This document shows, piece after piece, positions 33,462-46,100 of a stretch of 64,000 bases of DNA (the first letter of the stretch is position 1; each line of letters begins with the position of its first letter). The stretch is from Bugulina stolonifera (taxonomy: Eukaryota > Bryozoa > Gymnolaemata > Cheilostomatida > Bugulidae), in assembly GCA_935421135.1 (NCBI GenBank), contig OW285193.1, positions 4,954,496-5,018,495 on the forward strand, read 5' to 3'. The notes under the pieces are model-generated. The model did not search any database, was not told the origin of the DNA, and was given only the letters and a program-made list of their open reading frames with translations. The position numbers and the translations under genes were made by a program.

Positions 33462-34423
33462 CTAACCAACAGGAAGAGGGGAACTAGTCGTTGAAGTAGA
33501 TGTAGATGTAGTTGTAGATGTGGTTGTGGATTCAGTAGTAGAACTAGAGCTGGTTGTTGTATCTTCAACAGTGGTTGGCTTATCTGTGGTGGCAGGTGCA
33601 TCAGTCATTTGTCTGAAATAAAATATTAAATATGTGTATAATATTGAACAGGATACAATTACAATATTATCACTCCGATACACATTGCATCATATATTCT
33701 GCAACAATTTTCACAGTGGAAAGTTACTTGCACCTCACTATTAATTATATACATATATTACTACGTATGCATGATATATGATATATGATATATGATTATA
33801 ATAGTTTAGAGCTCAATATAATTGTAATTAAACTATTATGAAAAATTAAATTATACTTACGAAGGGCAGCCATATCCATAGCATGGTTTATGGTAGGGCT
33901 TTCCACCATTCATGCCACTGCTCCTGTCATGGTAGTTAGTTGGCTTGTAGTTGCCATTTCCATTTCCTCCTCTGTGGTAGTTGCCATTGCCTCCTCCGTG
34001 GTATCTACCTCCGCCCATTCCTTTTTGGTGTCCTCCATTGTATTTCTTGCCATTTCCGTGTCCTCTGCTGTTTCCATGCCCTCTGCCATTCCCTTTTTCC
34101 TTTTTATCTTTGTGGTCATCATCATGATCATGGCCCTTACCAACAACAACAACTGTAGGTCCTGGTGCGGGTGTTGGGGCTGGTGCTGGGGCTGGCCGGT
34201 ATCCACCACCGCCGCCTCCTCCTCCAAACAGACCACTCAACAGACTTCCACCTCTGCTATAGCCTCCAAACATGCCTGACCCGCCACCTCTATTATAGGA
34301 GTCTTCACCATATCCACCGCCTACACCATATCCACCCATACCTCCCAAAAGGAAGGCATTGGTGGATTGGATAAGGATCAAGCCAACGACCACTGGCAGC
34401 AAAGCTAGTACACACAGCCTCAT
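33462..34423 (-). CDS. Secreted glycine/histidine-rich protein with Ser/Thr tail (A)
   Basis: Two coding exons, 34423-33861 and 33612-33462, joined at a phase-2 intron (GTAAGT donor, TTTATTTCAG acceptor), give 237 residues. The start MRLCVLALLPVVVGLILIQS is a textbook signal peptide. The mature part has GGGYG and poly-Gly runs, an Ala-Pro repeat, a His/Asp/Lys-rich block (GKGHDHDDDHKDKK), Gly/His/Asn repeats, and one Cys pair (CYGYGC) near the end of exon 1. Exon 2 is almost pure Ser/Thr, a likely O-glycosylated tail. A 5' UTR exon (from about 34628 to 34575, donor GTGAGT) and a TATA box precede it; the acceptor at 34432 leaves only a few UTR bases before the ATG. Function is unknown; an extracellular matrix, mucus or biomineral protein is plausible. 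A gene of the same plan lies at 46101-48727. Confidence 0.85.
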
Positions 34424-34652
34424 TTTGAGATCTACAAAGAAGCAGATTACAATCAGTGATAGAACAGTAAATTAATTTGTTGTTGAATAGCAAGAAATAA
34501 TATAATATTTTAGTTGTTGAATATATAAGAATGATAAGAGTGATATTTTAGTCATACAGAATATGTATACTCACTTATGACTCGACTAGACTGGAATAGT
34601 CCAAACTTGTCAGATGAACAGCTAAATCTGACCATAGACTGCCAAGTCTTCC

Positions 34653-34660
34653 CTTATATA
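34653..34660 (-). promoter_or_regulatory. TATA box of glycine-rich gene A
   Basis: TATATAAG on the minus strand lies about 80 bases upstream of the 5' UTR exon donor at 34574. This suits a transcription start near 34628. It is the clearest TATA promoter of a host gene in the window and suits a highly expressed secreted product. Confidence 0.65.
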
Positions 34661-34699
34661 GGTTCTGTTTAACCTCATACCTTACTAATGCCCGTAATA

Positions 34700-37600
34700 C
34701 CCTATTATAACTTAAGAATATGTCTCCTAAAGACAGCTGCTTTCGTCATTCTCCTAATCGGTGATAATCCGCCTTGAATACTTTAATTATACTTAGCTAT
34801 TTAACAGAAGATTATCTCTAGCCTGTTGTAGCATACTAATAAAGATTTATGTGCTCTGAGACAAGCTCTCTCTCTCTCAGTCCATCTCAGTTGTATATAT
34901 CTCTGTATTCCAGCTCTATTCTAGTGCCTTGCACCATCAATCAAGATCAGCTGTAAGTAGACAGCTTAGTTTATCTGTGAAGCCAACAATCTCACAGCAA
35001 TATCTTAGTTTGTGTGTTTATTATTTATAGCTGCCATAGCTAGGTTACTACAACAGGCATCCTTATTAGTATCATAACATCTTTAGATACAATACATGTA
35101 TACCCTCACATATTTGTGTTTGTTACACAAAAACCTATATATCTACTGAAGATCTAAGCTGGTCAATTAATAAAACAGTGTAGCTAAAAAAGGGAGAAGT
35201 TGCTTCGTGGCAAAAATCTACAGTAAGATGTTGAAAAATGGATGTTTAGTAGAATTTGAGAAGTACAGATGAAGATTTCAAATGAGCCAAATGAGCATGA
35301 AGAATACTGAAAGTTTTTAGATATCCTTTTACTGAGGGATCTGCTGATGAGCCCCAGGTTTATAAATGACTTTACTCCTTAGTATTAAGTAGATGGCTAC
35401 CTTGATATATGTATATAAGGCATGTAATGAGATTTTGGTCATACGCTTCGTCCGAGATATTTTCAAACCCCAGTCTGAGATAAGTTATTTTCATCCAGCC
35501 ACTGGCTGCTCACAAATAAATTCTTGCAGGAGGAATATCTCTAATGTATAACTATACGTATAATAATAACATTCCTATTATACTATCCATTATTATTACT
35601 AGTGTGTTATGACACATCTTACTATACATTATATTGGCTGCACATGACTAGTACAGAGTCACCCACAACAAGTGATATACAGCATCTTTGGCAATATTAT
35701 TGTCTTAGTCACAAAAATAATAATTTTTTGCGTAGATTATCTTGTAAAAGAAGACAATTGTGTTCTTACAAGTTGTCAGGGTATGATAACATAAAAAAAT
35801 GTTTAACCATCTACAGTTTTACTATTAGGGCGTACTAGTTATAATGAACAGATGTGTGAGGAACTTGACGTAATACACTAGGATTTGTGGACTCACTAAG
35901 TGTTTTGTCAAATCACTGAATTGATATGATGACTTATTATATGTTGTTTGCTAAGTCTACTACTTTATAACAGTAAAATGTTGTGCTCTATTTGCATTGC
36001 TTAAAATATTTCCTTGTTAAGCTTTGTCACGAACGCACAACTCCAAGAATGGTGAAGTATAATGATATTCAAGAAAATAAGGAAGCAAATTGTTATATCT
36101 TCCTGCATACCCTATGAGTTATATGCAATAACCATTTTCATCTATGTTATACACAGCTAACTGAAACTTGATTCACCGATTACTTTCCGTTTTCTCACTG
36201 TTTATCACTACTATTATTTTTGGTATAACTTATATGGAACATATCCATACAGTTGGCTGTCTACAAACAAATTTAATTATCTATTATTTCATTGCCTATC
36301 AAAAATATGTTCCACTCAGGTAACATTATACATTTAATTACTAATTTCTGTCATCTTTTCATATATTTTCTCATATTTTCATAGATTTATATTTGTACTG
36401 GTGTTGTTATGTGAACACTTATGTCTGATCCAATATACCTGAAGCATCAGCTGCAGGTATAAATAAGAACAGTATTAAAAAATTTTACAATATTCCTCGC
36501 ATGCCTAAAATTTGTATATGTAGGCCTATGCTTGCAACATTATAAATTATTCTGACAATAGCAATCAAAAATATAAAATGAGGGATCAAATATTTTATTA
36601 CTGAATGAAAATAGCAGGCTGTCATCTACTGTCATAGAGGGGAAGGGATAACTCCTCCCTCTATCTCTACAGTGTATGTGCATGGAACCATGTTGGTATT
36701 ACTATAGATGCATGTGTCCAATCTACTCCCAGTTGCTGACAAGACTCAGTGCTGTAGTGTAGCCTTTGTAACCTGTTCACTATAGCCTTAGTACCCTGGT
36801 TTTTTAATCATCTCATAGTCCTGTTACAAACTGACATCCATTATTGGTTTTGATATGATTTCTATAATAACTTTGCCATTGCGGTATACGCTACACCCTA
36901 TTGTATGCGTCATGCCTATTACATGAGAGTATTGTAAGCCTAACACAACACTACATACTTTTGATCAAATATTGTAAACTAAGAAAGATGTACCTGTACG
37001 TAGAACCTCGAGATATTCTTCCCAAGGATAGAGTGGTGTGGATTATCTAAGAATTAGCTTATTAATCCATTAATTAGACATTATAACTGATTATTCACAC
37101 TATTATACTATAACATGGATTAGCAAAGATTTACACATCTGCAGTTTCAAACTACATTCTCTGTTGAAGATTCACTATTAATATGGACTACATTAAAGTA
37201 TAATTTTGTCTCTCCATCAACCCCCCCCGTGTCATTCACAACATATACACACTCTACGGGGTCTCAGTGAGAGGCACATGTGGTTTATGAGTCACACTGA
37301 ATCTTGGGACAGGAAACAGTTTCCTAAGCTGGTCATGACGTTGGAGTTACTCCGATTTATATCGGTATTTGTTTGTTGAGATTTCTGATGCAATATACAG
37401 TTGTACAAGCTGTAGGTTCAACACAGAGACATGCATATACATGTAACTCCTCCTTATACAGACATCCTATAAAATTAATACAATACATGTATGTTTTATG
37501 ACGCCTGTTAACATAGGCCAATGCTGCTGTGAAAATATTATCCATAACACTCAGCAAAAGGTAGGAAGCTGGTAAGCTGACTTCTGACTGAATGAAGAGT

Positions 37601-38120
37601 TATAGCACATGTGCATGTCGTAAGCATCTGCAATGTTTAACTCTGTTATTTTACTTTTATACATATATTTCTCTTAGTTGAATAAAAACATTAGGTGGCC
37701 AATATCATCCCTATTCGTGTGGTGACCCTGGTTGGAAACTATTTTCATATGCGACTAATTTCAACAATACCAGAGCTACACGTACATGTACTTTGATTGG
37801 CTAAGATATATTCTTTTTTAGAATTGAACTCTCTAAGTTGAACCTTCTCTAGGTTTTTTCTGTTTTAACCTGTTTACAGTTATAAAAGAATATTAAGATC
37901 AAAAGAGATGAAGGGTGGGTAAGCTATTGAATACAATATGTCTTTACGACGAGAGGGTTGGTGACCCAACCCTCTATCACTACACACTATATACATGTGT
38001 AAAGTGATAGTAACAATGTATTATACATTGTACATGTACATGTACTGTAGATACATACGACTATGCATTAGTCCATTACATTGCAAGATATAGAAGCATT
38101 TGCCATGTCTACTACAGTAA
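34700..38120. other. Gene-free intergenic stretch
   Basis: No ORF here has splice signals or protein-like composition. Only low-complexity AT and CT tracts were seen. Confidence 0.55.
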
Positions 38121-38124
38121 ATAT

Positions 38125-38861
38125 TGTAATGGTCACACATAACTCTGATCTAGCCTCCCGACTACATGACACTAACTATATATACTTATCTAGCATTACA
38201 CTATTGCTTGTACCACTTGCCTATGTAGTAGAATGTTACTTGTGTACCTCTTATATGCATTACTGAGCAATTATGTCCTTTTTATACCCATGTAAAAAGG
38301 CCCGACCTCTCAGAATTACCTGATATTGATTTTGCATAATATGATCTAGATGATTTTAAGCATCTTTTGTCAAACCCGACCTACATTATTTTGGGTCGGC
38401 CCTCGGGCTTCCGGCCCCCATATTGTTGCACAATTTCTGGACGATGCTACGTCATCTTTTTACAACACTACGTCGGCCTTTTGACCGGAACTTCCTCCGG
38501 AGTTCTATTACTATATAAAGGGCATTGTTTTTCTATTTGTTGTCTCAGTTCATGCTTGGATCTCAGTAAAGACACATCTATACTTATATACAGAGACTTT
38601 CACTTCGTAGATAGGTCATTCTAGTTGTTAAGATCCTCGACCTTGCAACACGAACAGCCTACTAAGTCGGATCACTCTCTTTCTCAGTATAGTAAACAAG
38701 CATTGACTCGGGACCATATGGGTCGTCTTTGGTAGTTATTTGACTACTAGTACCTGTTAATCTTTCATGTAATGAGAAGACCTAGCACCACTCATAGGCT
38801 CTTCATTTTGGACACGGGAGTTGTCTTAGGACGACAACACAAACCTCCAAAAACCATTGCA
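38125..38861 (+). mobile_element. Solo LTR, copy 1
   Basis: A 737 bp unit starting TGTAATGGT and ending ACCATTGCA, flanked by ATAT on both sides. It aligns with 55938-56601 and 60711-61456. Inside are a TATA box (CTATATAAAG near 38512) and, about 55 bp later, an AGTAAAG that corresponds to AATAAAG in the other copies. This is the promoter plus polyA layout of an LTR. Hairpin-forming CCGACC / GGTCGG motifs are conserved. No internal coding region adjoins it. Confidence 0.78.
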
Positions 38862-38892
38862 ATATTACAATAATTATGCACTGAACAGTTAT

Positions 38893-39060
38893 AGAGAGGT
38901 GAGTTATTGTGAGGTAAGTTATTGAAAGGTGTGTTATAGAGAGGTAAGTTATTGTGAGGTGAATTATAGAGAGGTAAGTTATAGCAAGGTGGGTTATAGA
39001 GAGGTAAGTTATAGAGAGGTAAGTTATAGAGAAGTAAGTTATTGTGAGGTGTACGTGTCA
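38893..39060 (+). repeat. 15 bp array of consensus 5' splice-site words
   Basis: About 11 units of 15 bp of the form AGAGAGGTAAGTTAT (variants GTGAGT, GTGTGT). Many units contain AG/GTAAGT, the exact U1 snRNA complement. No exon precedes the array. It begins about 30 bp after solo LTR copy 1. Confidence 0.85.
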
Positions 39061-39069
39061 GCTGCAATT

Positions 39070-42000
39070 AGTCACCAAGGGTGTGGTGCTCAGATATAAA
39101 TAATATTGAGATTGTTCACTTTGGGTGAATGCTGTGTGACGTTAAGATATGATTTATGTGTAATAACTTTTTATTGGTTTAAATATTTGCTGAGATTTAC
39201 GTATAGATACCAGGATGCTACAACGGTCTCACATGATATTATAATACGTACTGAAAGACATTACATTGATCTTTGCTTATAATCTAATACGTAATGGATA
39301 TCAGAGATATACTGATCTCTACATGGTTTAGCGATTAGGATAATCCAATTGAATGATGTACGGAAATTAAAGTTATGCTAATATTTATTATACACATCTT
39401 AGAACTGAATTGTTTTTTGATATTTCAAAATTTTTAGCAGTAAGAGGATTTAAGCCCTTAGAGGTCTAGATAGTGGTAAGTTTCACAAAATGAAAACCAG
39501 TGATCTCTTATTTGGAATAGATGACATAGATTATTTCTGTGAGAACAAAAATCTCAAGTTATTAATTTTTATAGAATTTACTTGTCGCCAAACTAATGAC
39601 TTTAAAGAGGGGGTGACATGGCGGAACATGAGTTCTCCAGCTACCCTGGATGTCTGCCAAGTATGGCAGCACCCCATACCACTCTTGCCAGCTTTGGGTG
39701 CATGTCTACACTGTGTTCATGAACTTACATGCGTTCTACTGCATAGCTAGCATGTCAGCTTACACCTTAAAATAGTAGCAAGCAATAATAAGTTCTTAGT
39801 GCCAGAATACAAGCATACATCTTCCTGCATTATGCTGAACATGTAAATACGCAGAGTATAAGTACAAACTTGTGATACCAAGACATTAAAACATGTTTTA
39901 TCGAGCACCGTTACTTTGGCTGTGTCCTTTAAACTTTGTATACATGTACATGTACATATCTCCTGCTACATGTACAAGTGGCAAGACAAGTTACACTTTT
40001 TTACTGAACTTTACAGCAATGGAACTCACAAATAACTTTTTTACCATTGAAAAGGCAATTGGTGGATAATCATCATAAAATAGTCCAACAGCATCAATTA
40101 AATTCAGACATTTCAAGATCTTCAAAAAAGTGATTTTTCAGTTGCTACACTGTACAGCTACGTGTATGTTGGTTGTTCACCATCAATAGCTTACACTTTG
40201 TTTGTACCTGGCATCTTTTCAGGCCCATAATACTCACCGTCACTGGAATTACGTGAATTCAAATCTAAAGGTTCGAGAAATCCTCACTTATTTTGGCCTT
40301 TCACCTGAAATACCCGCTAAAAATAAGCTAACTCAGTTATATAGAAACGGGAAGGGAACACTTTCCCACCCATCCTATATTTCCCCTTCTATTAGAGAGA
40401 AGCTATGGCTACGCTTGACGTGACTGGCACCAGGCACTGCCAGGTCAACCTTAGTGCTCTTAACCTGTTTAGAGAAATCTAAGCTCTATAATTCATGGAT
40501 TACATTGTTTGAATTATATTTATGAGAAGTAATTATAATTTTCTAAGGCTTCATATAAATAAGACTTATTACCATAAGTTGTAAATTCTTGTAGCACTCT
40601 GTACCACCATATATTCCCGCTCACTGCTCGAGTAGCTCAGGACCAACAGCCTGCACTGCTGTGGGAAATGGGTACTTATTTTGGCTTAGATATCATTCCC
40701 AAGGATCTAAACCAAGTAATTCTCCAATTAGCATCGAGCATTTAGCAGCGGACACTGTTAACAGCTTTAAATTTTCGCAGATTTGAATTTTTTAAAATTC
40801 TAAAATACGAGAAAAAAGTAAATTGTTTCCTGTTGCTAAACAATTCGGACAATCAAACACATCAACACCAACACCAAGATAGTCCCTCATTACAAAATAT
40901 TCAAATAGAATTTTCAATCCAAGACTTGAGCTCTAATTCCTCAATCACTCTGTTCTGCGAACTGACATGGGAATCAAGCTCCTGCTTGGATATCATCTAT
41001 ATTGTACAGTCACAGTGCATATGCGGTGTATAGCATATTCAGCTGATGATCAGTCCTTATTCATCATGTACTGCGTAAGTCACATGACCATTGTTTAGCT
41101 CAGTTTCTTACCAAGTTAGAACTCGAAATATATGTTATGGGGGGGGGGGAAGGGTGTTCCACACTACTACACAAGTAATACAATTCTGGCGCTATTCGTT
41201 GTCAAATAAGCAAGGAAATATATTCATGTTGGTTGGTTTGACCAAACAGTAATATTGCATCCTATTCTAGTTAATGATAGAATATCGGCTGGGTATAATA
41301 ATAGCAACACAAACATTGGAGTGTAAGATATGCCACTCATTTGTATGGCCTTGACCTTGACCCAGTGCGCAGCTGGTAGTTTATTGGAACCTCCACCATC
41401 TCTGGTAAAATGAGGCTAAAGTGATTTGATAACACCATCTCTATTGCAAATGTCTATGGGAATGGCCTGGCCAACTGATTTCAGAGAATAGCTGATGATT
41501 CTTGAACAAGAGAGGACAATTTCATTGAGTGATAAGCCAGTATACTACATTATATATGGTATACCAGTAGCAGTTAATGTCTTATGCAGACACTACAGTC
41601 TACATAGATACTTCCTATATGTTATCTATAATTATTAGTATAATGTACATGAACACATGAACATGTAGACACCCCTACGAGTATATTGCTTTGATCATGA
41701 GTACTACATTCTACAGAAGCACATTTAGGCACCTTTGGCTAGAGGATTGTAGCCCTGGGTCTTATTCCTTGGGAGATTTTAATTATATATGCTACAGACT
41801 AGATATGCTAAACACTAATCAGCACCATTGTCAATCATTCTTTCTTCACCTATTTGGGAATTCAAAGTTCAAACCATATTTTTATATAGAGGCGTCACAC
41901 CTGGTATGAGCTGATATACAAGCTACTCTCAAACTAGCAAATGGCATCTCTGGGTCTGTTATTGCAATAATGGCCTGAGGTTGCAATTAGTAACCATCTT

Positions 42001-42465
42001 GGAAATCTCAATCGCAGTCCTGGTCAGTCAAAAACAGCACCAAGAACCCACAGATTACTTGCTAGACTCAAGGGAAGACAACTTTCCAATTAGCCGACAC
42101 TGGTATTGATTTGTTTAAAGTTATACTGACAGTGAAACAATTAACCTAAGGCTAATGTCGGGTAGAGTCAAAGGCTCATACGCCCTTTTTGGTGAAGTTT
42201 AATCCTAACTGCAATGTGTGGCTATCTACTAAAATAAGCCAAGTCAATATTGTGAAATGCACATAAAATAGATGCATTAGCAGACAACTCCTTCAGGAGA
42301 CCTGGGTTTGGCTACACATACACTGTAAATGGATATTATATTGAGATCTGTGACAATGGGAACTAACATTCTTCAAGTTAATCACCTACATGTACACGTA
42401 CATTAGCTACATGTAAATGAGAGTTATGCTATACTGTACATATTATTTTAAAGGGCTACTAACTA
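39070..42465. other. Intergenic stretch with one uncertain coding-like segment
   Basis: The only segment with protein-like composition is 40224-40423. After a CTTTTCAG acceptor it reads about 66 residues (including KVREILTYFGLSPEIPAKNK, and a basic end) to TGA. It could be a terminal exon or a fragment of a lost gene; I do not recognise the family. A G10 run lies at about 41140. The rest shows nothing. Confidence 0.35.
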
Positions 42466-42552
42466 CTAGCCAGCCAAGCCAAGCCAGCCAAGCCAAGCCA
42501 GCCAAGCCAAGCCAGCCAAGCCAAGCCAGCCAAGCCAAGCCAAGCCAAGCCT
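42466..42552. repeat. CCAGCCAAGCCAAG microsatellite
   Basis: About six copies of a 14 bp unit (AGCCAAGCCAGCCA phase), then a short AAGCC run. The Ser/Gln/Lys/Pro and Ala/Trp/Leu ORFs over it are by-products of the repeat. Confidence 0.9.
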
Positions 42553-43551
42553 GTAGTTATAATGTAGTTATATACCCAGTTGCAATGCATATCCATGCAG
42601 TTCCTTTGCAAGATTAGCTGACATGGCTGCATGAGGCATTTCTTTGCACTAAATATGTAAAACGAGTCGTCATATATGTTATAATGTAGCAAATACTTAG
42701 AAAATTACTATTAAAATGAAGTTGTCTTTTTACATTCTGTAAGTTGTCCGCTCTTAACCCCAACCACATCATATACAGATGTCTCCTAGTATGAGTCTAG
42801 TAACTGTTAATTCATGCACTCATCTACATGTGTGTGTGAAGGGTTATATGAAAGTCATCAGACCCGGTTTGATAATTGTGAAGACAATTACTTCACAAAG
42901 ACAATATTATTGTTTGCAAATACTCTAGCTTTGAAGTTCAAAATTTAATGACATACAGGTTGAACAAACCTGTAAATACAGGTACTGTACGCATATTATA
43001 GAATTTCAATTTAGTATTTAAACTGAACAATCAAAAGAGAACAGCAAGCGAACCATACTGACTTTGGCGCATCCATTTCTCCTTAAACCTCTCTGTGTGT
43101 GTAAAAGGGACAAGCACCGCAACATGTACATGTAGTACTATTAATAATAGCAAGACATTGCAAGATAGGATAACTGTCAAGCCGCATTATATGCTCATAG
43201 ACTAGGTAACTGCTAGCTACTGTACATGTGTAGGTCCACTATTAGTTGTCCAGTAGAACTCAGGTTTGTGATTGGTCAATCAGCACAGCATAATTGTTGA
43301 TATTAATTAGTAAGAATGTGTACGATAGACACATTCAAACAAACATCCTTCTCAAATACAGATGTAGTTAATGGAGAGGGCACGACTCCTATGAATCACT
43401 GCTGATAATATTGAGCCCAATCTAAAGGCAGCAAAATGTGATCACAGTGAACTAGCAGAGCTCATGGGTGAATTGGTAATAATTAGAGTATGAGTCTGTA
43501 GACTATGAGCTGACATACATAGCGAGCTCCTCCAAGCATTGACCATCGTAC

Positions 43552-44178
43552 TGTAATGTTTTAGTGTTTATTTGCATGCGGGTGCCAATGGCACGAGCAT
43601 GGAAAGGGCTTGGAAGTTGGTAGAGGACGACCAAGTGACCTTCCACACATTACATAAAAGTGTGAACAGTTATTAGGTGCTCTTGTTATTATATATCTGG
43701 AAGTACGCCGATGTTGAGACTCATTAAAGAGTCCAGGGTCGACGTAGGTCTGTAGACTTTATACTCCAGAGGAGTGTAGTGAAAGATCTGATATTCTGGG
43801 AACTTAGGCCCGACGCTAGATTCATATAGAATCCGGGATCGACCTAAGCCGTAGAAGTGGTGTAGGGATATGCTTAAATGAGGATGGGGATGAACTCGAG
43901 CCGTATGGATCTATGGATCCGCCGGTGGAGTTACCCGCCTACAAGAGTAAGCCTCTAAGTTTGAGTTAGGACATGTTGCTTTATTAGAGCGCAATCAACA
44001 ACTGATTTATACAGAAAATGTGCTAGCTCATATACTAAATATGCTTCCGGTGAAAGGGCCGATAAGGTATCGGGCATGGCCGATAAGGTATTGGGTCCGA
44101 AACTGATGCAACAACATGGATGGTTCTGCCCGACGTCAGCCACAAAAAGGGTCGGCCTTGGCACAAAAGGTGCTTACA
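43552..44178 (-). mobile_element. Possible solo LTR of a second family
   Basis: This GC-richer block begins TGTAATG and ends TTACA. On the minus strand it has TATAAA (44011-44006) and AATAAAG (near 43985), and CCGACC/GGTCGG hairpin words like those in the solo LTRs. No target duplication could be shown and the TATA-polyA gap is only about 25 bp, so the boundaries and the class are uncertain. Confidence 0.33.
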
Positions 44179-44199
44179 ATGGTCCGAAATGGACAGTAT

Positions 44200-46095
44200 A
44201 TAAATATGGGCCTATTCCAAGATATCGGCCATGAAAAGCATATGCTAAAAGACTCAGTCTTGTACAATCAGATAAGAGAAGATAATTGCTTATAATATGT
44301 GGGAAAAACCAAGTGCAATTGTAATAAGTTGATTGGTGGATAACAATAATAGAGCACACGATAAGTAGTTGATTATAATAGAGTGTAATCATGCATGTAT
44401 AATAAATGTACAAGGTAATACAATAATGCATGAATTGGTAAATATGGGTAAGTGTCAATACATGTATGTATGAATAATCATGTAAAAAATGTCAATGCAT
44501 ATAAGGACAAGAACACAGTCTATGTCTTGGCAGGCTGTTTCACCACAGTACAACAAGCCTCATTTCCAACAAATAAGTGTACATTACACTATTTAAAAGA
44601 TATTGCTGGATTTTCAATCAACAGTGATACTGTTTTGCTTAAAACGGTTATGACATGTGTTTCAACGTACCATTGAGACGCACTCAGCCATATGTACAAT
44701 GTTGGTGCCTGGAGTTTACATTGTGAAGGGATTCATTTGTAAGTAACTACTGTTGCAGTGAACTGCATGTTTTTGCCTTATGGCTATACAGTAATTTAGG
44801 AAAAAATATAGCTGCCTTGTACAGTTTGACCAGATAAAATGTTGGACCTACCGAAAGGGCAACTACATGTACAAGCACTTGCTGCCAACAATAAGAAATC
44901 TGAACAAGAGAACGCAACTCTGCCTGTAGGAGCACAAATACAACAAATCTGAATAAGGTAGGCTGCATTGAACATACGCAGGAATCAACACCTTTAAATG
45001 CTAGGTTTGACTGTTTAGAAAGAAGCGGTGCATTACATAGTTCATACGGACACCAATATGTCAAGGAGCGCTTGATGCTTAAAAAATCCAAATGGATATA
45101 GATATATTAAAGGAGTGGGAGAGCTAGACAGCATCATTTATATTACAATGGAGAGAAGATAACTCTGAGACTAAAGAGATGATACAATAAATATCTGTGG
45201 TTATACATTTTCCAAACTAAGGATGTGGATTGAATGGGTGGCTACAAGCTTTCATTGCAACAGTTCTTTAATTGTGTCTCATTTGATGATATTACACTCT
45301 ATTTCCTAACCACATTGCAAAAACACTATTAAAATGTTAAGAATAAAATATTGTTTAGAGGTTTGAAATAATCTGCACGATTATTATAGTAATCCAACCA
45401 GAGGAAGGTCTAACCATATACGCAATCATAAGAGGTGTTGCTGATCACTTGAAATAATCCCTGCTTAGAAACACACCCAGAACTTAGACATTTTTTATTT
45501 CACAAAGAAAACAATAAACAACATTATTATAAATTTCAGTAGATATTATGCCCACAAAATGACGATGTATTAATATCACTTTAGTTACCATGTAGGCCCT
45601 ATATACTCCTATCTGGTGAATCTTAGAATAAAGAATATCTATATTATAAGAACAATTGACAAATCAAATGTTTGAATTTGTAACAAATAATATTAATACA
45701 TATTATTCAATGTTGACTGTAAGTAAAATGATACAGCTATGGAGACTTTGTAACAGAATACCAAACTTGAATATGGTCTGTATTACCGTACTAGCAAAAC
45801 AAGTTCTTATATTTGGTCATAAAGTTCACACTTAACATGTCCTTGAGCTATGGAAATTGGTAGAAAATTAGGTTTCTAGCTTAAACAGTTAACTTGTTTT
45901 ACTTGAATTCTTGCACATAAAAAGATGTGCTGTGTTATACTCAAGAATGTCAAACGCATGCTTGTTGTAATGTTACTTGATATAATATAGTTCTTATGTT
46001 CAAGTACTCAAATTCTAAGGCAATATACTCAAGTTGTTAAGTTTTTGTATTCAACTAGTTAAGTCGTTGTACTCAAGTTGTTAATTCTTTGTCTA
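44200..46095. other. Gene-free stretch downstream of glycine-rich gene B
   Basis: No supported coding exon. Part near 46100 must be the 3' UTR of glycine-rich gene B. The 114-codon minus-strand ORF at 44747-45091 lacks recognisable features. Confidence 0.5.
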
Positions 46096-46100
46096 AGCTG

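Noticed and set aside
33890..34279. Ser/Val-rich plus-strand ORF
   Set aside because: Antisense shadow of the Gly-rich exon of gene A.
44747..45091. 114-codon minus-strand ORF with hydrophobic stretches
   Set aside because: No start context, splice sites or motif; composition is that of AT-rich non-coding DNA.
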